From positions 1 through 64,000 of the forward strand of contig WEDG01002105.1 in NCBI GenBank assembly GCA_017591395.1: a DNA stretch of 64,000 nucleotides, read 5' to 3'. This document shows, one piece after another, positions 41,201 to 54,183 of this stretch. The stretch comes from Schistocephalus solidus (lineage: Eukaryota; Platyhelminthes; Cestoda; Diphyllobothriidea; Diphyllobothriidae). The stretch's first letter is position 1; every line of letters begins with the position of its first letter. The position numbers were made by a program, and so were the translations under genes. The notes beneath the pieces are model-generated. The model was not told the DNA's origin and ran no database searches. It saw nothing but the letters and a program-made list of their open reading frames with translations.

Positions 41201-44200
41201 CTTTTTCAAAGCCATTAAGGCCATCTACGGCCCGTGTATCAAGGGGTCCACACCGCTGCTCAGCTTTGACGGCACAACACTGCTGACAAAGAAATCGCAA
41301 ATTCTGAAGCACTGGGCCGAGCACTTCAGAAGTGTCCTTAATTGCTCATCAGCCATCTCCGATGCTGCCATTGACCGGCTCCCTCAAGTGGACACGAACA
41401 ATGACCTGGATCTGCCGCCTTCCCTACCAGAAACCATCCGGGCCGTGCAGCAGATTTCCAGCGGTAAAGCACCGGGATCCGACGCAATCCCACCGGAAGT
41501 CTACTAGCACGGTGGGCCCCGGCTGATGGCAGAACTCACAACACTCTTCCAGGAGATGTGGCGCCAAGGACAAGTTCCTCAGGATTTCAAAGACGCAACC
41601 ATCGTCCATCTCTACAAACGGAAGGGGAACCGGCAACTCTGTGATAATCACGGAGACATCTCGTTGCTCATCATCGCCGGGAAGATCATCGCCCGTATCC
41701 TTCTCAATCGTCTTAACGGTCACCTAGAGCAGGGCCTGCTCCCGGAAAGCCAATGTGGCTTCCGCCGACACCGCGGAACAACCGATATGATCTTTGCCGC
41801 CCACCAGCTACAAGAGAAGTGTCAGGAGATGCGAACTCACCTATACACTACCTTCGTGGATCTAACGAAAGTCTTTGACACGGTGAATCGTGACGGACTG
41901 TGGAAAGTCATGCAGAAATTTGGTTGTCCTGAGCGGTTCACGCACATGGTGCGTCAGCTTCATGACGGGATGACGGCACGCGTCACTGACAACGGGACGG
42001 TATCCGAAGCATTCGCAGTGACCAACGGAGTGAAGCAGGGCTGCGTACTGGCCCCCACCCTCTTCAGTCTCATGTTCTCGGCTATGCTGATGGACGTCTA
42101 CCGTGATGAGCAGCCTGGTTTCCGCATCGCCAACAGAACTGACGGGCACCTTCTCAACAGTCGGCGTATGCAGGCTCCAACGCGCGTGTCTACGACTACA
42201 GTCCATGACTTGCTCTTCGCGGACGACTGCGCCCTTAACACCGTGACGGATGAGGACATGCAAAGGAGCATGGACCACTTCGCCGAAGGCTGCGCCGATT
42301 TTGGATTAACAATCAGTACAGCCAAAACGGTTGTCATGCACCAGCCGCCACCCAGCACGGAATACAATGCTCCTCGAATCAATGTCAACGGTGCTCAACT
42401 CAAAAACGTGGAAACCTTCGCTTATCTAGGAAGCACGATGTCGCGCAACACGAGAATCGATGACGAGGTTTCCCAACGGATCTCCAAAGCTAGTCAGGCC
42501 TTCGGCCGGTTGCAGGCCTCCGTGTGGAATCGCCACGGTATTCACCTGAACACCAAACTGAAGATGTACAAGGCCGTCGTCTTGTCAACACTCCTTTACG
42601 GAGCGGAAACCTGGACCATCTACTCGAACCAAGCCGGGAAGCTGAATCACTTTCATGTCAGCTGCCTCCGCTGAATACTGAAGCTGAGATGGCAAGACAG
42701 GATCCCGGACACGGAAGTCCTGGAGCGGACCGGAATCCTCAGCATCCATGCCATGGTGAGGCAAGTGCAACTGCGATGGAGCGGCCACCTGGTAAGAATG
42801 GACGACGAGCGACTACCCAAACGACTTTTCTACGGTGATGTCGCTACGGGTTCTCGCCGGCAGGGAGGTCAAAAACGACGCTACAAGGACACTTTGAAGA
42901 AATCGCTGAAGCAACTGCAAATCAACTCGGCGACCTGGGAGGACCTCGCCCAGGATAGACCGGCATGGAGACGATCCCTGAAGACTGGTGCAGCAATCTA
43001 TGAGGTCAGCCGGATCGCCGCCGCCAAGGCCAAAAGAGCGGCACGAAAGTCACCAGCGCCCCGGACCAACACCGTCAATGCCCAGGCCCTGTGAACATGC
43101 CCGCGCTGTCAACGCATCTTCCGCGCGCGAATCGGCCTGGTTGGACATCTTCGGACGCAATGCACCAACAATCCGACAATTCCAATTTCTACGTCAAATT
43201 CTGCCAACCCTCCTTCTGACTCCCCCACCCTCACTCCTGGCATCAATTCCATTACTCCCACCATCATAGAGACCACATCCATCTACTCATCGCCTGTTAC
43301 CCCCACCACCACCACAACCACCGCCTTCGCCTTCACTACCACCACCAACATCAGCGATGGCGACTCTGTCCTAAACTGTCCTCAATGCGACCGCGCATTC
43401 ACCTCACGCATCGGCCTGGTCGTTCACTTGCGAATCCATCGTACAAATATTGGTGAACCAGTATCTGAAGCACCAAAACACAGCAGAGGTCGTGGCCTCC
43501 ACTGCCCTTACCATCCTCGCGCATTCACTCATCGCATGGGCCTATTCGGTCACATGCGCATCCATGACAGCGGAATTCACCACAATGCCGACAACACCGA
43601 TACACCATGCACACCCTCCGCTCCTGCCATTCTTAGCGCCCCTGCCACCCCCACTACCATGAATGACATCCCCCCAGCCTCTACCGATTTCTCCTGTCCA
43701 CACTGCGCCCGCAACTTCAACTCACGCATCGGCCTGGTCGGTCACCTGCGAATCCATCGCACGGAGGCTGGTGAACCAGTGCCTGGGGCTCCGACATACA
43801 GTCGACGCGCCCGCCTTCACTGCCCTCACTGCTCCCGCACATTTACACACCGCATGGGCCTATTAGGACACATGCGCCTCCACGACAACCTCCGGTAAAC
43901 CACCGGAGGCTAAGCTATATCAGCGCACACTACCTACACCAATACATCGACAACACCCTCACAATCACCATTTACCAGATTATATCACGGTTTCCTAGAA
44001 ACCGTGGCTGGGAGGTCTGCCAATCTGACGCTTCAACCAGACCACACCGTCGGCTCAGTGTATGTGCTGTGTGTGTCGAGTGGCTGACCAGTGGACTGGG
44101 AGTCAGACGGCGATGGCTGCTCCATATCCCCTGAGTTAGTGAATCCTGGTGTGTGCGTTATGGGGGCCAGGTCGTGCTGTGGCGCGCGAAGACGGGTACG

Positions 44201-47200
44201 CCGATCCGTCAGCCAATGCGCCCACTCCCACATCAGGCAACTGACCGGCTCGGACAGTGTCTGATGATGGGGGTTGGGGAGAGAGTGAGGTCGACAGCTC
44301 AGCGCATGTTCCTCACTATAAACAATCTGACGCGCTTAAAACTATCACGGTGCGCTAAAAGCCGTGGCTTGGAAGGTTGCCAACTGACGGGATAACTCGG
44401 ACCACGTGGTCAGCCCAATGTGTGTTTTGTGTGGAGTGGCTGACTGGCGGATTGAGACTCAGGCTGCAATGGCTCCTTCTTAATGTGGCCTTTATGGCAC
44501 TCTCACTCCGTGGGATCCAAGCCAGGTGTGGTGGCACGCCCAGGGGTGGCTCCGGCCGCGCCAGCGACCTGCGTCCTCTCCCGCCTTCGGTCTTCTTGAC
44601 TCTGTCTTGACACCGGGCTCAGGTGGGGGAGGAGGAGAGAGTGCGGTAGATGCAGCCGAGTCTTCTATCACTTTAAACTAAATCACGCGCAAGTCACTGT
44701 CCCTGTTCCACTTTTCCATGGAGCATACGGTGGACATCGTCGGACTACGACGGTCGAACTGTCGTGGGTGGCACTGTAGACTGCACGAGGAGTATATGCA
44801 AAAGGTGACCTATCCCATGAACAAAACTCTGAAATGTGCGTTCTATTAGAACTTTTTACTTAGAAGGAATCATAAAATGGACTATCCTTCAACATAAACG
44901 CAAGATATTTCAGTCATGCCGGTCGTTGAATAAGCTCCTTTCAGGAGGCCTGCAGAAATCTTACTAGGTAAAAATATTAATACTTGAATAGTAAGAAGTT
45001 TTCGCATCGGTTTGAAATGTCATTAAAAATATTTTAAAGGAGGAATGTATGATGCTCCTTAAACGGAAAGTTTAAAGCATGTAGTTTGGAAACCCTAAAA
45101 GCAAGCAAAACTAGAGATCAGATTCAAAAGTATGCGAAAATTCAAAAAGTTTCTTTAAAACCCTAAGACACTCTTTCTTCGATTAAAGTCGCAATTTGCT
45201 AGAAAGAAAGAATGAAAAAGAAAAAATAGCATGCATGGCTTCAAATAAAATAAATTTCAATCCCTAAATGCACCGAAAAGCGAGGGGAAAACTCCTACTA
45301 TACAAGTAGCCATTCTTACAGAGTGTACCTTTTCCAGGCGACCGAAAAGCTCATTCAAAAGCCCGCACCCTGACATGAGTGAAAGTTCTTAGGATTTTCT
45401 TGAACGATACGCCATATCATAGCAGAATTACATGGCCGACCAAGACAAGGGAGACTGGAATTGCCATTTCTGGCTTATAATCCGTCAGCAGCCAGCTATA
45501 CCCAACCCCAGGTGTTGCGGCACCCGAGGCTCAAACTTGCGAACGGTGCTGTAGTGGCCTGTGACTGTGCAGGGGAGTTTATATGCCTAGTAAGAAATGT
45601 GACGTTAAAAATACGGGTCTGTCGTGTGAACCCTTTGGGGCGCAAAATAACCACGACCGAGAAGCAGTGGCGGCTAGAGCTGGCAGAAAAATTTACTATT
45701 GAGGAGATGTAGACGAATCGTAATAGGAGTGGGTCAATGTAGGAAGCCGGGGATCCAAGACTAAACAGAAGGCTCTTATTCCCGCTCACAGACGGCAGAG
45801 TGTGAGTTTATGTCTTAGCTGGCGGAGTGTTTGCCTCAGAGATCAAATTTTTCGGGGGTTCATATGGCAGATCCTATCGGCAGAAAGTAGAGGGACGACC
45901 AGCTGAGAACGATCGAGCAGCCGTTCTCCTCTCCTCGCGTCTTTGTCCGCAATACTGCATGTGTGTCACTCGCTATGGATGCCCATTAAACCAGCTACCA
46001 AAACGGTTTGCTGGACACATTTCCTCCGCCTTCAGCAAACATACAAAATCCAAATCAGTGGCTTCGTAAGGGACAGAGGTCAAGAGAACCAGATTCCCCG
46101 ATGAAGGACCGAGACGGTGTTTTGCTGAAGAACAACACAGTGTCGATTCAGAATAAAATGATTGAGTAAGGCACACAAATCATCCTAAACTATACACTTC
46201 AAAAGAGAGTCCTTGTGTCGAGTCAATTAAAAGAAGAAAACGAAAGAACGATTAGGAACGTTTCGGGATAAAGCATAGAGAAAAAAAGCCACCAGATTGT
46301 GGTATTTAATTCTTGCTAAGACAAATAAAATAAAAGCGGGAACGACAGTTACATTTAACAATGAATACTCTACAAAGAAGCGGCTTTGAGGAAAAATATG
46401 ATATACTCGCGATCTTAAATGCAAATTTTCCGTTAAGAAAACAAATTTAAGGCCAAAGTTCCGCCATTCCGACTATTAACGACCAGATGCTGAAAATAAA
46501 TCGGTGGACTTGCCAGTTGCACGTTAATCGCATGTGCGGCACCGCCTTCACTCTCCGGTCCTTCTTATATTCATCCTACTTCAACAACGAGGCGTCCATA
46601 GACGGCCACAATATGTGACCCGGCATAAAGCCCACGTCTACGCGTGCAATGCACGTGTTGGCTAGTATATTCCAAGGGATCACTTGCGCAACAACAAACC
46701 TCGGCTCTGTTTTTCGCAGACGTTTGACAGCGCACTCTAAGGCCTATTTTAATGTAACCACAAGGTACGAACCTGGATGTTGGAACACCAGGACCCGACC
46801 CACCCGGTCATACACACGACAGTTTGCCTGTTAGACCGTACAAGGATATCGAAGGTCAGGGCTGGCAGTGGAGACCTTAAGTTGGGTAAGATTATAGTAG
46901 GGGAGATACGCATGGTGCACACTTATCGCACTCTCCATTCAAACGCGTGATAGTATTTAATGTTAAGACACGGTCAGAAGGTTGGAGATGTGTCAAGGAA
47001 CAGTGACTATAACTATATTAAATAGCCTCCAGGGTGTGCGGCACGCCAGCCTAACCTTCAGCCCATGTGCAAACCCCTCAGTTCGCAAGGATGAGAAAAG
47101 GAATCCACTGCAACCAGACCCTCAGTTCAGACGAAAGTCTTGACCAACCAGCTGGCAACCCCGCAAATCTTAAATTTAAGGCAAATCAGACTGGTCTTAG

Positions 47201-50200
47201 GAGGGAGTGGTCAGTCACGATTGACCTCACTGTTTCGCCCTACTTCCACCCCCTCGTGTACCAGTGGCAAAATTAAGTCACGCGGACGGAAGAGGTGGTT
47301 CGGCGTACAACCCGACCAGTTCGCTCGGCCATAAAAATCCATCCACCGACTCTCACCGTGACAGCGAAGGAGGAGGCTGGTGATCGCGCTAGTTCCGTCT
47401 GCCACTGCTGCAGCTCCTCATCATCAATGCGACCAGACCCAGGTGTGAACTGAACACTGCCTGTTCGCCTTGAGCCCAGAGCGCGTCGCGGACCAGTGTT
47501 GGAGGATCGCGAACAACCAACTGCAGCGTTGGTTGAGGCTCCGCCACCGCCTGAAGCCAAATACCCTCCGACACTGGTAGAACAACTGCCGCCCACACCA
47601 CCGTGGTTGCACTGTCCGGTTCGCCGGTGCTTCCGACCGCCACCGCCACCCCCACAACCGGTTCCTGGTTTACTAGGAGTAGCAGTGGCAATGGAGTCCA
47701 ACAGAGAGGCAGTGCTGGCGTCCGCAGGTGAGCGACCACCGGAACAGCCTGTGGTTCCAGTAGAGCTGGACTTCAGGAAGGAGATTTGCTGAGCCAGGCG
47801 GAGACCTTCCTCGGCTGCCAACCTGGCCTTATGTAGAAGAGCTGAGGCTCCCAGAAGAGTTTGCAAGGCCAGATAGCGCGCCCAAGCGACCGCCTGATTG
47901 GTCAGCCCATGGGCAGCTAGGGCTTGACATTTGGCGAAGTCGGCCTGAAATAATAGCCAGAGGAAGATGTTAGGGTAAAGATTATAAAAGACATCGATTC
48001 CACTTTAGATACAGATTTATCAGGCCTGAAAAAGATGACATAGGTGATAATATTAAAATTATGACCACGCAGCTTTAAGTAGTCGAAAAAGAAGCAAATA
48101 AAAGTTCGTAAATAACGCTAAGTAACGACCAATTTAATTTACAGTGTCACTGACATCAATAGGGAGCTCAAAGGCTTCGCCTATATTTCCCTTAATAAAA
48201 CTGAACTGAACTGAACTGAACAATCGTTGACACAAAAAACATCCAATCAGGATATTTGCAGTGTTTCTCGTTGCTGTTACTCCTATTCATTAGGTTCGAG
48301 AAGTTTTGAAAAGCTGCGGCGTTCAGCTTCAAGGAGGGATTCGTGAACCCCGCGGCATTTTCGCATTACGATGGGAGTGTAGCCAAGGTTTTTCTTTTCA
48401 ATCGGTTTAAGCGTCTGCGCAATGGTGGAATTTCAGTAAAGCAAACTTTTTCTTCTCTATAATAGCCAACACAATAAGGAATAAGCATGGAGACGTTAAA
48501 GTGACTTAAGCTGTATTCTAGGTTTAGCATACACTACTATGGTAGGGGAAGTTGTTGTTGCAAATTCACTAGAGAGTTTAAAAGTAGATATTATGCCAGG
48601 CTCCTAGCAGTTTGGTATGAAGGCGTTGTTAGAGCAAGGTGGCAATGCGGGTGCACGTAGACAAACATGGGCTCCTATAAAGAGAGCGGCGTTGCAGTTG
48701 CGCTGAGCCAGAAAGGGGGACCAGACCGGCTCATGCCATGCGCTTAGCGCGATGCGTCAAGTCCATGAGAGACTTTAATGCGTGGCATGTCTTAGAGGTA
48801 GGGTTTCAAGCCGCGTCAGCAAGTGCGCCAATTCTCAACCCCAGCTGGCTTAATTCGGACAGACGGAAGAGGAGGTGAGGCCGATACCGGAGGATCCCTC
48901 TTCATAACATGAACTGATTGCCCCCAGTAATAAGTCTAACGGGCTCAAATCAATTGCGACGCGCGGCTTGGAAAGCTCCCAACCAACATGCGTTATAGCC
49001 CGACGGGTAGAGGGAAAAGAAGGAGCAGGCTCGGGAGACAAACGGTTTACTAGCGGCCTGCGACCACACGGGGTTTTTTCGTATCCAAAAATTGCTTTGT
49101 TTATTTGGGGCCCTGAGTGTTCTGGAACATTTCGGCCTATCTCGTGCCAATCGTGGAGGGCGTTCTCCAGAACTTTCCGGTCTATGGCGTGTCAGTCTTT
49201 CATTGGCTGTTTTATTGTGCGAGAATCCCCTTAACGCGGGAAAATGTAGAATGTCCGACCGGTCGTAGGCGTGAGCAAGGCACGATGCTGCAGCCCACAC
49301 TGATTGACTGCCTGAGGTAACGCGTGCATTCCACAGCCGGCTGGCCTGCTTTGCCACGCGTGGTTTGCCTTAGGTTGTGACTCCACACGGTTTCCGTTAT
49401 CCGTAAAACATGATAAATCGGTTCCTCTCGGGATTGAGAAGCAGGATGCCAGGGTTCCCTCTCGGCGTGGTCGTAACCGCATTCCTCAACTAGGTGCGCA
49501 ATTAAAGGCTCTCCTTTATCGTAGCCTGCTACATGTGGAGTAAGTACCAGATCGTGTGAGCCACCTTTAGACGGTCTGATGTGCTTTGCTAAGTTCTGCG
49601 CCTAAGCCCAACTCCGGTCGTGCTGCCATCGGAAGACGGTAGGTCGTGCAAGAGGAGAGAGTGCGGTAGATGCAACACAAAAGCTGCTTCAGCATAAACG
49701 CTTAGTCATGTGCTACCGCTTATGTCCCCACTTCATGGGGTAGGGACAGATGTCGTCACTTGTGACAGTCGAACTATTACGGGCCTCGCGGTGACTTCTA
49801 ACACTATCCCACAAGATGGTCTACCAGAAATGCAACTACAGTGTTACTTTATTGGCTAGACAGGTCATTGACGGGGACAGTACTGGTGAATATAATTTCG
49901 GCCACTTAAATGTGGGCGACAAAGCAAGCACAACACCAAGTATGAGCCTCGGCAACGAATGTGGAGGCCGCCAATTGTGACAACTATGTGGTTGCACAGC
50001 GACTGCAGCCTACAAATAATGCGGTGCACGTCTGGTTGTCTGTGAATCCGAAGAGTCCGGTGTTCACATCTACTCCTGTACCATTGATTCTGAACCCGAT
50101 TAATCCAAATTGCCAAGAATCAATGTGTCTCCTACCCGAAAAATATGTGTCATCACATCCGCTGCATTTATCATCAGAGCTACGACCTTCCGCTATGCAC

Positions 50201-53200
50201 TACCTATTCGGTGCTTAAATTGGCTAGCGAATTTCCTATTGGTCATATTTTCAATGACGAGCATTACCCCGAGGCTGTAACATTGCTACTGAGAATGATC
50301 AAAAGGGAGAGTCGTGTGACTTTAATTCTCGTTGTCCATCGAATGCTTCAAGTGCTCAACTCCTTCCCAAGTGAGTTGCACTCGCTTGAGATTCTGGTTT
50401 TATGCGCTGCCTCTCTCTCTCTCTCCTGACGGGGTGATTTGTAACGGGGTAGCTTACATTCCAAGATAATGCAGAAAGGATTTAGACGGCGTTTAATGCC
50501 AACAGTCGCTAGTAGGATGCCTTTTATGACCGCCTAAACGGAACACGGGAATAGGAACTGTCCCGCCCGCAAAAAGTATGTGGCTTTACCCGACCCTACA
50601 CGATAAAAACCTTCACCCCTTAGCCTAATCATGACCTCAAACTTAAACTTAACCCCAACCCTCACCTTAATCCTAAACCTAATTTCCCCGGAATTCAGCG
50701 CAGTCATATGAATTGTGGGTGGTTCCTATTCTAGACGGGAGCTCCGAGATAATAGAGGACACCCGTATTTTGGTTACCAATCACATTGCCAGGGTGAACG
50801 TCACACCCAAACGACTTCAAATAATCCGACCACAGCCGATAGAGATAAGGTCCATGGACCCGCCGTATAAAGTTATACTTGAATGAACACGGTCGGGAAT
50901 TAGGGTGAGTTGGTTGATGACGGTAAATAAGTTATAAAGGGCCATTATGGCCTCCCTTGACCTTGATGATAATTTCTACGTGTTGCAAAAGAGGTCAGTA
51001 ATAAAAACAAAAAGGAAATGACAAAAGGCGCATCCCTATCGAAGGTTGGGGAGAGTCCAGTGGAAAACGCAAGGTGTTGCATAGAGAAACAAACCTCGAG
51101 CTCGTCGTGGATAGAGGGGAAGCCCTCGCGTGTGATTGCCATAAAGAGTTCCAATTCCTCCGCCGGTATGACGTTTTCTAACTGATCCAGAATCAGACGA
51201 TGACTGGCCGAGGTGCAGGCGGTGGAAGCTGAGTCCGCATCTCCGGTAGCCGAAGTGGCCACATAGGCACCATCGAAGCGGGGCATGACTGTGAGTTCAC
51301 GAAACAAGAGAGAAAGAGATAAAACACGCTCTTTTTACAATAATCCAAAGAATAAACGAAAACAAGTCCAGGTACATTGTGAAACAGATGTAAAAATGTG
51401 AAATTATAGTTACGAATAAGAAACAAAATAACAGCAAGCCCTAAACTACTGCGTATAAAGTACGCGGGCATCGGATAATATGCTCTAACTGGTGCATAAA
51501 TTCCTAGAACTGTCGCCATTCCCAATAAAAACATATTTTCTCATAATTTGGTTTCAGTGGGGACGAAAATTTGTTGTTTATGGAAGACAGAATTTTAGAC
51601 CCTCCTGCTCACAAAGCAATGTGACGAGGAAAATCCTATTAGTCAGATTAAAATCAAACCAGAGCTACACTGAAGGACTTGTTCAGTACGCTGCTTAAAC
51701 AACAAACCATTTGAGATGGGAGTTTACTGGCAGTTCAGCCTGCTTTTAATACATTTTGTAAACAGATGGGATAAACTTACGTGCTTTAAAATCCTCTCTG
51801 GACAGGGCGTAAGTTGGTGGCAGATCGGTCGACCAGTTGGTTCTAAAAGATGACAAAAGACGTCACCTGAGAGGGGGAGACAGGAGGCTGTGCCCTACAG
51901 CTCGATTTTTACCAGGCCGCTGAAGAAGGGGCGCGGTCGGAGTGTGCCTAAAATAATAACGCCTTCCCCCGCCTGCAGTAAGTTGCTTTACTCACGCACA
52001 GAACAGAAGAGGGGCGGTCGCGGCTGTTAACGGTGACTCAGTTAGCTGAGGTCATAGACGCGGCAACGACTGCCGGACATTCGCCTCCACTAAAGGCGCA
52101 GGAGCCACTACTAGTTTCCACTGTGGTCAGGGTGTACGTGCTTCTTCTGCCTATTTCACATTATCTAATTACCAGGAGCTCAAAATTCGGGTTTCCACCG
52201 CAAATGGAAACAATGCATCCATGTTGCATCCTTAAACGTCTGGCATGTGGTGGTGGTCTAAATGCCGCTTTAAAGATCAATGCAGTTCGCCAAGTTTAAG
52301 CAGAGTATGCAGTAGACTGGAAGACAGTTTGGTCGTAACTCGTCGGACCAGGTTTGCGCAGGGAAACCCTAGTGGAGCTACGGTTTCCTGCAGTACTTGG
52401 ATCCGAAGGTGGACACATCCGTTCGCTCCTCTCGCGTACCAGTAATGGACTCCAGAGATGTGTAGATTTTAGCGGATAAATGTCTACTTGATGGCAACCG
52501 ATCTGAGCGGTTAACGAATGCCCGCGAGTAAGATCCAAAAGTCAACTTATTTCGCATTGTCCGTCACCTCAGTAACCTCACGGGCAGCCTAGGCCTTGCA
52601 GAGTGGTCATCTGCAAGCCAACTGAAGAGCAACTAATCAACATTCACAATGTTGTTAAGGTGAGACCCCCGGTGGGGATGGTTTGGTGTACGAGTTTTCA
52701 GCATGCCAACAAGATTTGGTGCGTTAAAAAGACAAACAAAAATTAAGCATCGCAATGGCTTTATGGAGCAATATTTAGCGACCATGGTTTGTCAAATGTC
52801 TGTGCAAGTCTTCACAATCTGATATCTTCATGTTCACTTGCAGAGGATCCGACCCGAAAAAAACCGAAGCCTTGGCATGATTTCCCATAAAGTATAAATG
52901 ATTCAGAAGAGCTTGGAAATACCACTAGAAACCTCAGAGTCAGGAATGCACAACAACCGTGTCCACCATGAGTAAATTCGTCGGGAAAATCAAAGAGCAG
53001 TTACACCCTACAGTTACAGACCAAACCGGAGTGAAATTCGGACTGATAAATCCATTCAAACCTGAGATTGGGTATGGTTGGCTGACGACGACCGATAAGC
53101 CCGAAATAGGCATCTCAGTTTTAGATGCGAAGGATTTACTATATTGGCCAGTCAACTTACATGTAAATTGACTCGAAGGGCATCTTCCGAAGGCTTTACT

Positions 53201-54152
53201 GTACGGGCAATTGGGGTTTTTACACATTATACCTCAGACGCTGCTCACACGAGCCTCCAGTAGACATCGAGCTGAGTAGGCAAACACACGGCATGCCCGA
53301 TAGATGAGCCAGGTACTGGCCCATTATGAGGGCACTGCCATTAGGGTCGCACCAATCGAAATGAAGCCAACAGTCTAAGAGTTTTTGAAGAACCTTTGAT
53401 AAGTAGCATGAGCTGAACGATTATTTACAATGCAGACAAGTTTTATGATGCAAGTGAGGTCATAATGGCGTAGAAAATAGCCAGGCTGGGCCAACGTAGT
53501 GTTGGGTAGAAGACAATAAAATTATGGGGAATAACCACATACTGCATACTCTATTGTGAAGTTATTAGTTTCACATTTACGTTCACGTACCAGAAAAAGT
53601 AGGAAGAACCCTATGGAGTTCCATCGAGGAGCCGAACCCTGACACAACTATAGAAGATGACCGTGTTCAGACATGCCGTATTTCGCCAAGGGTTCAAACA
53701 GCCATTCGAACCTGTGCCTTCAAAGCCCCAACTCCCAGAAAAGGGGCTATAAGAAACAACCGCCTTCTACCCATTCAAGAAAACTACTGTCCTAAGCATG
53801 GGCACTTAAAACCGACGACATAAAAATAGATGTTACGCAAGAATTCATTTCATTCCAGAGGGAGTGTTCAACGGTGAAAAACCACTGGGCACGGTGCACG
53901 ACACGACTTACGGTGATGCTCGTCAATGCTGCTGTTCCGTTTACGTAGCATTTTTAATTTCAGACAGCCTTAGGGACTTCCGATGATGCGGCAGGATTTT
54001 TGATGCGTCCTACATACACAGGTTATGGAGTTCAACTATATCACTCAGAGTATATTTGCATTAAAAATCTAGTCAAGGATTTGAAAATAAATACTAATTT
54101 ATCAACCGAAAGTTCGTATCCACCAGAACTTTACAATCAAGAAGAAGAAGAA

Positions 54153-54183
<31 letters not shown>

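Larger units (their letters stand above)
39480..44780 (+). mobile_element. Non-LTR retrotransposon with C-terminal zinc fingers, left copy
   Basis: About 5.3 kb, GC-rich, antisense to ZSWIM8. Order: 5' UTR (about 39480-39900), apurinic-type endonuclease, linker, reverse transcriptase, C2H2 zinc fingers, then a long 3' tail of two diverged repeat units. The same order occurs in the right copy (58745-64000), which defines the element. Proteins of this type are often mislabelled craniofacial development protein 2 in tapeworm gene sets. This copy is nearly complete but carries one frameshift and three nonsense codons in the reading frame, so it is dead. Exact ends and target-site duplication could not be fixed. 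The 5' boundary is approximate. Confidence 0.9.
38024..47356 (-). other. ZSWIM8 intron 5/6 (9.3 kb)
   Basis: The longest intron in the window, inflated by insertions: miniature element copy 2 (38190-38500), the left zinc-finger retrotransposon (39480-44780) and a SINE body (45435-45560). Unassigned sequence remains at 38500-39480 and 45560-47356. Confidence 0.7.
47945..51094 (-). other. ZSWIM8 intron 4/5
   Basis: A 3.1 kb intron containing a CR1-like 3' tail (48130-48225), a solo copy of the large retrotransposon's 3' tail (about 48880-49790) and miniature element copy 3 (50515-50740). No gene recognised. Confidence 0.6.
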
